Assembly: GCF_026151205.1 (NCBI RefSeq)
Contig: NC_087082.1
Location: forward strand, 8,688,901-8,752,900
Direction of reading: 5' to 3'
Length of the DNA stretch: 64,000 nucleotides
Source: Bolinopsis microptera
Lineage: Eukaryota > Ctenophora > Tentaculata > Lobata > Bolinopsidae
Of this stretch, positions 25,801 to 34,800 are shown piece after piece. The notes under the pieces were generated by a model. It searched no databases. It was not told the origin of the DNA and saw nothing but the letters and a program-made list of their open reading frames with translations. The translations under genes were made by a program, and so were the position numbers. Each line of letters begins with the position of its first letter. Position 1 is the first letter of the stretch.

Positions 25801-28800
25801 TCACTTCCTGAGAAGAACAAACTTAATGTTTTATTTGGGTCTTTTCAGCTTTGGTTGTTGAAAGAACTCAATAAATAATCGAAATAGAGGGAACAAAACG
25901 GCAAACTGTTCACATTTTATTATATTTTCCTCGACGTGCTTACCAATGAGTTCATAATTGTGATCACATTTGGCTGAAACCACAGAACCGTTAGTATAGA
26001 GACCAAGAACCTGATCGAAGTTGCCATGGTTGATTGTTGGTGTACTGCAGTTGTTTGGTTGACACTCCCCCACTTTCTTATCCCACAAACCTTAATCGGA
26101 GAATAACATAGTTGAGTGACACAATTTCTTTAGTTAAAATTTCATGAATAATGTAAGCTTTCATTCTCAAAATTATGTTCTTCATTATTGTTGGAAAATG
26201 TAAATATGCTCACCGTACAGACAGGTAATATCGTTCTCGGTTGAATTATAAGTAAACCCATTGTTGCAACTAACTGTAGCCACAGTTCCATTACAAATAT
26301 CAGTCCCCTGAGTGACGGAGAGTGAAACTGTGCCATGATCTGGAGAACCAACATCAGGGCAAAACATCTCATCACAGACGGGATTCTGCGACGACCACGT
26401 CCCGTTCTCCGTGCATTGGATAGTAGAGTTTCCTGAAGAGGTTGCTGGGGTGGGATCGAAAGAAAACTCTAGATCGTGCTCTAATAATATTGTTGTCTCT
26501 ATAATGTCTCTAGTGTTTACTGATACTAGCAGGAACCCGTCTAACCCTAAAGTGGTGTCAAGACTCGAGAGACTAAAATAATTATTACCTATTTAATTCG
26601 CGTTTTTGACACCACTTGAGAGTCCAAATTTTGGGCACTTATAAAATTATTATTCCTTGGCCAATTTTTTATTTTTTCATGCTGATTTGAAGGCCATTAA
26701 AGCATTTGACCCAGTCAAAAAAGTTTCAGTTGTATATGTTTTACGGTTTTTGCGGAAAGTCGCGTTAAAGTTGATGCCGTGGTGTCAGTAAAATGGCACG
26801 GATATATACATCTTAAATTTGATCCTTCGAACAGCTGTTGAGCAATGAAACGCAAACATAATCTTAGCAAAATGAATATATTTCTTTTATCTTCAGCATT
26901 TAATCAGTCACATAATCTGAGAATATCAATGGTTAGTTTGAAAATGTCAAAAATTCTCATCAAAAATGTAGTAAAGTCTCAAAAAATTAATTAATTAATT
27001 TAGCATCTCGTCAAAATGGAATAGTTTAAAATCGGAACAAAATTAATGGCATATACTATAATAATGTGGAGTCTGCAGTGGTTCATTAAATCAAAAAGAC
27101 GCAATTCAAAAAATGATAGACTGCATATATAAACAAAAAATGGAGGATTTAAAAATAAAATTCGGGACACCATGAAAAATTAGCTTCCAGAAACGGAATT
27201 CACATTGTTCAGGCCAAACGGATTAAGTGTCTTCAATTTGTTAATATAAAACTGTTCTGACTTTCTAATATTATCTGGGGATGTAGAACACAAAATATCA
27301 AATTGGAAACTTTCATTGAAATCAGATCTCTCCCTCAAATTATGAACTGAAAAAAGATGTGCCCCTAAAACATTCTCGTCATCAAAATCTCTGTGGCTCT
27401 CAACATTCCCCTTACTACTCGCCTCTAAAATCTCATAATATTTACTGCGATGACCATTCACACGTTGGCTGAGGCTGGTGACTGTTTTTCCCACGTATAC
27501 GTTATTAACAGTACAAAGTTTGCACGTCGCGCCGTACACAATGTTGCGTGTCTTACAGTTACCACCTTGAGTTCTGACCGAGTGTCCATTATTGGAGACC
27601 ATGGAATTGCCACTAACAAGGTGACAAGTTTGGCAGGGTCTACCTTTCTTCTTCTCACCAGGTTTGGTGCATGGGTCAGTTGTTCTTGACTCTGAACCTA
27701 AGGCAAGCTTCTTTCTCTTGAATAAAGTGTCCTTTAAGTTAGGGGCTCGCCTGGTCACCACTTGGAGTTTAGGGATCCTCTCAGGGTTCTCACTGCTCCA
27801 TGTACGGCTATTTGAGATGATGTTACTGGCCTCTTTAGCCTTTTCCTTGGTTTCCTCATAGCCCGCACCGAATGTAACAATCCATGGTGTGAAAGAAGGG
27901 GGACCCTGATCCTTTGCCTTGTACTGTAAAGTTCTTGGTATCGATCTGACATCACTGATGACCTCTCTCACCATATCAGTAGGATATGAAGACCGCTCAA
28001 AAAACAACTGAAGCTCTGCCAACATATATTATTATTATTATATATATATATCGTCTCGCTTTATATATAGTAAGATTATGTAGTTCTGACTAGTGGTATA
28101 AAAGATTCTCTATTAATGTTAATCGCTCAAATACGCGATCAATTCGCTAACCATTTAATTGGAATCCTTTACTGCAGGTAAACTTAACCCTTCCATCGAC
28201 GTGAATTGGAGCAGTGTAATTGGAACCTCCATCAGGAACTGCAGCAGGTTGAGGACACTCTGAAAACATATTTCTGATGTCTCGGTCAATAAGGTTTATA
28301 CTTCACTTTTTGGACCAAGTTAGATTAGATTTTGAATTTGATATTATAGAATGCTTACCGATTCGAGTACAAGATGTTTGAGACCAGGTCCCGTTAGATC
28401 TACAGGATATCGAAGACGAGCCGTCTATTTTGAAGCCTCTGTCACAACTGACATCAACTTTGGTTTTGAATGGGAATAAACTCTGAAATTTAATCAATTA
28501 AGGACGAACATGACAATTAAATGTATTACATAAAGTGATGAATAAGGACTCCTCAGCAATTTGAATTAGCATGTTGATACCAGATACAGCCTTGATAACT
28601 CCAAAGGTAACAAATAAACTCGTTACTCACAGTCGATCCCAAGTTGTCGAAAGAACCGTTCTGAACATCAGCCGGTTTGGTACAGTTAACAATGTCACAC
28701 CGAGTCTCAACACCCTCCCACGTACCTTGTTTACCACAAGTTGCTACAGGGTTCCTGGTCACGAACCCCTCGTCACATCTGTTTAATACGTACCATTTCA

Positions 28801-31800
28801 TTTTTAAAGATACGCGACTTCTGAATTTAAACTTTTTCGGTGATTTAAAAGTTAAGAGTCTTTCAACTTCCACAATATGAGATTATATCCATCTTGGAGC
28901 GTATGAACTGCGCATAAACGGTTTCTCGAATGTAATGGATAAGTGAATAATTTAACATAATCTTTCTTACGTATAGGTAATCTGTTTGCCATAGTCAGGA
29001 TCAGTAGGCACCGTAACTGTTGAGTTGTTTATTTTCGGTGGATCGCCACATCGCACTGAAGGTCAAACAATTAATATCAGCAGGAAAGGTAAAAATAGAA
29101 AAATGAAAATGAATTACTACATCAGCAAAATTTCATCTAAACAGATTGTGTGATGAACATTTCCAAAGTACTGATAAACATTGGCTCTGCCTAATATCTT
29201 ACCGTAATTACAGGTAGGAAGGGAAGCATTCCAGTTTCCTGTATGCTCACAGTATAGCGTTTCAGAACCGTTCAGATAGTTCCCAGTTTTACAGGAGTAT
29301 TTGAGGGAGGTGTAGTAGTTGAAGGTTGTGTCTCCTGATATCGTGGCGTTTGTCACAACGCCCGGGTCCGTGCAGGCCTCTGTGGAGGAAATGTGGTTTA
29401 GATTCTAGTCCAGGTTCAAGAGTCTAGACGTATCATAGATTATTCATAATCACTCACAGCGTACTGAATAAGTTATGACAGAAAAATCTAGCTTTATTCG
29501 ATAATTTTCAGTCCGATCGGACTGGTAAAATTCTTACTTGCACAATGAAGTTTCTGATTTTTCCACTCCCCGTTAGGGTTACAATATGTGTAGTCTGATA
29601 GCCCTCCGTTTGTATGAGTGTAACCTTTCTGAAATCCAGCTACGTTTATTTCATAACTTAATCAGTATCACTATACTTTCAATATAACGATATCTATATT
29701 AATATATATGACTCAACGAAGATTTAGGAATTTTAAAGTTTTTTCGGACGAAATGAGATTTACAAGTCCTATCTTAAAGTTAGAATAGAAAACATAAAAA
29801 TTAAATCAGCTGGCAATGCTTTCGGAATCTTTATTCAAATCCGATGTGTGCAAAAAACAACAGAAAATAGCTCTCGATCTTACCGAACATCCCCAGCTTT
29901 GAAGATTAAGTCTGGTTTTACATCGATCGTTACCAAAATAAAATGCTCCCGGCTCATTCACAGTGCATTTATCTGAGAAAGGAATATTCACGGAATATAG
30001 TAATTTTTAAATGTTGAGTGTAGTTAATATTTTCCCATTGTTGGGGAAAATGCACTCCACAAACTTGAAAAAGTAATTACCGAACTTTTAACGATCTTTT
30101 AGCCGATTTAGTAAAAATAACTTATTGTATTGACTATCTTAGATTGGACATAACTCACTAGCTGAAGTAGCTCTGATATGTCGGATTAGAACCTGTAAGA
30201 CTGGCCTCCAGCTCGCCAATTTTTAGATCTAAGCAAATCGAGGATGATCAAAGGGTGTAGGATGTTCAGCTCGACAAAATACCGGTGGAAATTATTTCTT
30301 AGGCCCTAAAATGACTCCTCCAGATCCAGTCTTAACCTTAAATTGGACATAGTCATAACTCACTATAATATAGCTGAAGTAGATCAGTGACGTCGGATCA
30401 TTAGAACCTGTAAGACTGGCCTCCAACTCGCCAATTTTTAGATTCAAGCAAATCGAGGATGTTCAAAGGGTGTCGAATGTTCATTTCGACAAAATACTAG
30501 TGGAAATTATTTCGTAGGCCCTAAAATGACTCCTCCAGATTCAGTCTTTATAACCTTAAATTGGACATAACTCACTAGCTGAAGTAGCTAGGATACATTG
30601 GATTACAACCTGTAAGAATTGTAGTTGCTAAGTTAGTGAGTTCTATAACTGTGTTCTCCTGTGTTATTTCGACTAAAAGTGCCACACTTTTTGCAGAAGG
30701 AAGTAAGTTTATCTAAACACTGAACCTATATTTAACAATATTTCCGCGGTGGTGTGTATATCGTTTTCTAGATGTCTACAGCACAACACCTGCAGTTATT
30801 CACGTGGACTTCTGCTTTGTAACTCCTCCGACTGACTAAACACTTGCCACTCAGTGACACTAGCCACTCAGTGACTAGTGTTCACTCTCTGGTCCGAGTA
30901 GAGCAGTATAGCAGAGTGCCCACCTCTCTGCGAGGGAAATACAACTTGTATCACCTCTGTTACATGAGGTGTGGTTGAGCAGCTGTTACACTTCGGTTCA
31001 TTAGACGTTAACTGTAAAACTATCTTCTTTTCTTTTGTAAACGTCTGTTCTCTTGTGAACATTCAATCATTGTATGTATATTCAGCTTCAATTATCTGTG
31101 GTTATAACGTAGCTTTATCGAACAAACAATTATTTGTGATTTTAACAGTAGTAGTCCATTAAAACTCTCGCTATCAGACTCCCTAGCTATGCTGTTGTTG
31201 GTGTGGTTGCTCGCTCCAAGCTCTCTGCTAGTAAACCCCGCTACTATATCTAAAGAAGATGTGCGCCTAGTAGATAACCACACAGTAGAAGTACAAGTAG
31301 ATGGGGTGTGGTACGAGGTGGACACCCCTTATCTCTCTGAGAGACTTGCACGTGCAGCGTGCAGAACCTTACTGAACATGGAGTATGGTTACTATCACGT
31401 GGTAGATCCTCCTTTCAACGAACCTTTCTACAGCCGGGTTTTGGTGAAGGAGTGTCCTCTCTTTGGCAGGTTCCCAGAGGACTGCGAGGTTGAGGTGTAC
31501 GACAATGTTACTGAGTGTCACACAATGAACAGACTGAAGATAACCTGCGGATCCCAGCTAAGTGACTGTAGTTACACGGTGGAAGATGGGTACAGGAGAA
31601 GGACTTGTTACATAGGAAATATGAAAGTGTACGAGTGTATGAGTAATCCTAACCAGTTCTACAGGTATGTGGTACCCAAGGGTGCTGCCAGCGGACCTAC
31701 TGGCTGTGTGTTCTCTGATGTCTGTGAACCTGTCGGACACAAGGAGCACTACCAGGCTTGTGGGTGTGAAGGAGTAGACAACAGAGATGGTAAATGTCAC

Positions 31801-34800
31801 ACGGTTATCTGCCCTATATTTGATCGCGGTCTCGCGCACATCACCACTCCCATCCAAACAGTGTCCTCCTACGCGCTCTGTAATGGTTACGCGCAATGCA
31901 TCTCAGAGGCGGATGAAGCTGAAGATATCTGCGCAGGACAAATGTACCATCACTGCACCCGCCTTACTTCAACCTACCCTGATAGTAATCCTAGGGACCA
32001 AGGATGGATCCCAAGATGGTTAATGTGCGACAGTAGACCCCACTGCACGGATGGGTCAGACGAGGTTAACTGTGGCCATGACTTTGGTCTTTACTGTCAC
32101 CCCAGTGTTAACCCAGAAATTATGGGGTGGTTCAATACCATTTACCAGTGTGACGGTATTCAGCACTGTGCTGACGGTGCAGACGAGCAGGACTGTGATG
32201 ATCTGACCGGCTTCCAGTGTGCAAAACTGGGAATAAGCTTCAAAGCAGGGGAAGCGAAGAAACAGATCTTTGTATCAGACTTGTACCGGTGTCATCAGCC
32301 CCTGTCAGAGGAGCTGTTCCACATCCAGTGTGATGGTTACACTGACCAGATGAACTGTTCCAGTGTTAACGTTGTGAACTGCACGGTGATGAACGAGCAC
32401 GTGACTCATCCCAACACAGCAGTCCGATCTCAGTGGACCTGTGATGATGTAGTGATGTGTGTAGATGGTGTAGATGAGCTGGGGTGTGACATTGTACCGG
32501 GCTGCAAGGTACACAAGCACCGGTTATGTGACGGTATACCTGATTGTGATGGCAGAGACGAAGAGCAATGTGTATTTCACCCAGATTTCATTTGTCAGCG
32601 GAAATATATCGGCCCGGTTCCCAACTCAAAAATGCGATTTCCTTCCAAATGGCTTTGTGATGGAGACGAGGACTGCATTGATGGAAGTGATGAAACACAC
32701 AGCTCATGCACAAGTTATACAGGTCTCAAGTGTCCTCAGAGCAATATCACAGTCCCTTACAGTTACATGTGTGATTATGCAGAGAGCTGTCCAGTAGATA
32801 ATATAGAAACTGAGTTGTGCGCATTTACTAAAGAAAGTAAACTACCCAATCAGCTAGTTCTAGCAAATAGATTTATCCCGCCATGTCTGCCAGGCTTGAT
32901 ATCAGACAGTTCTACTTCCTTCATCAAATGTAGAACCTCTCAAGGGTATGAACTCGCCGAAGGGTACAACTACAACGAAGATGGACCTACTTTCACACTA
33001 CCATCAACCAAACGACCGTGTATTAACACTTTTGGTGTAGCTTACACTGCACTGACTTGCAACGGGCTCTGTGAAGAGGAATCTCATTGTCATTTGTCCG
33101 ACATTTCTAATATTCCCTGCTCTCTGGGCACCCAATCAAACTTGGTTAAGACGCTGAACACTCTTACAAACCGACTAGAAAACGTGTTCATCAGTGGAAC
33201 CACTGTCGAGACCTTTGGGTTTCAGTGCAACAACACTAGGTGTATCAGTAGAGGGCAGGTTTGTGACCTGAATGACGACTGTGGAGATGGTTCAGACGAG
33301 GAGGGATGTGTCAACACCTTCCATTGCAGGAAGGGTTTCCCCAGCTTCATCCCACGCTCCCAGCTCTGCGACGGTCATCACCACTGTTCAGATTCCTCTG
33401 ATGAGTGCGGCTCTGAGTGTGCTCGCTCCCAGAAACTCATATCAAGCGATATTATGAGTGTAGTAGCGGTTTTTATAGCGTCTGCTGCTACTCTAATTAA
33501 CATCCTAACTCTAATTGATCGGCTCCCCGAGGCCTTTAAACCACCCAGGGACTCTCTCACAGTATCTTTCGCTAACGACTGCTTTGTTAATCTCATAGCT
33601 TTTGGGGACCTCTGTATTGGAGTTTATCTCCTGAACATAGTGGTGATGCACTACAAGTACACCGACAGGTATTGTGTTCAACAGTTCCAGTGGCTGACCA
33701 CCAAGCATTGTGATTTACTTGGAGTCTTGTCTACCTTTGGAACGCAAGTGTCATTATTCGCAATGGTCGCTTTAGGTTGCTTTAGAGCGTTCTCCATCTT
33801 ATTCCCGTTTAACCAAAAGTCCTTGTCGTCCCCGTTTCGTTTCAAGATAGCCCTTGTTGGGGTTCTTATAATGATCTTATCGGTAACAATCGCTGTGATT
33901 CCCATTGTACCGTCACCAATCTTTAGGAAATACTTCAACAACGGACGATTTTATCAAAACAACACCCTCTTCAAGAGGTTAACAACTCTAAACGAGCATA
34001 GGGCAATCCACGAGAAGTACTTGTCTTATGTTGACCCGAGTAATGAACAGTTTTCCACTCTTAACGTTACTATCAACAATTGGGAGGATGTGGTGGAAGT
34101 GTTTGACGGGCACATCTTCAACGACACATCTGATGCAGGCAGACTGCTGAACTTCTACGGAAGTGACGGAGTGTGCATCTTCAAGTACATAGTCTCCGAT
34201 GACAACACTCAACTAGCTTACTCCATGTCAGTGGTAGCTGTCAACTTCCTTTGCTTCGTGCTGATTGCCTTGTCTTACATGATTATTCTCTTGTCTGTAA
34301 GGAGAAGTGGGGTGTCTGACTGCGAGGGTAAGCGCCCCCAGATGGAAGCTCTCCAGAAGAAGATAGCTCTGATTATAGCAACAGATTTCTTCTGTTGGAT
34401 CCCGTTCTGTGTGATTTGCATACTACATGCTACACACATTATCAACGCCAGTCCTTACTACGACTTCTTCTCCATTATCTTTATACCAATTAACAGTGTA
34501 TTGAACCCTATTATCTACAATGGGTTTGATCTCATGAGAAGAGCTAAGAAAATGGTTAATGAAGGTAGAAAGTCAGTAACAACAGTTATATCCAGAGTGT
34601 CTGTCGTTGAAGGTCGGAGGTTATCCACGATCAGTCAATATGAGCGGACTGCCAGATCAGTAAGTCACACTACTAGACCTGCAACATCTGCACCTGTCAC
34701 AAGTAGAATGTCTAGGAGACGAACTCTAGGTGAGGTAGACGGCGGAGATATGACGTTGGGTGCTCTGGAGCCGTCAACAGCCAGGTTTAGTGGCAACGTT

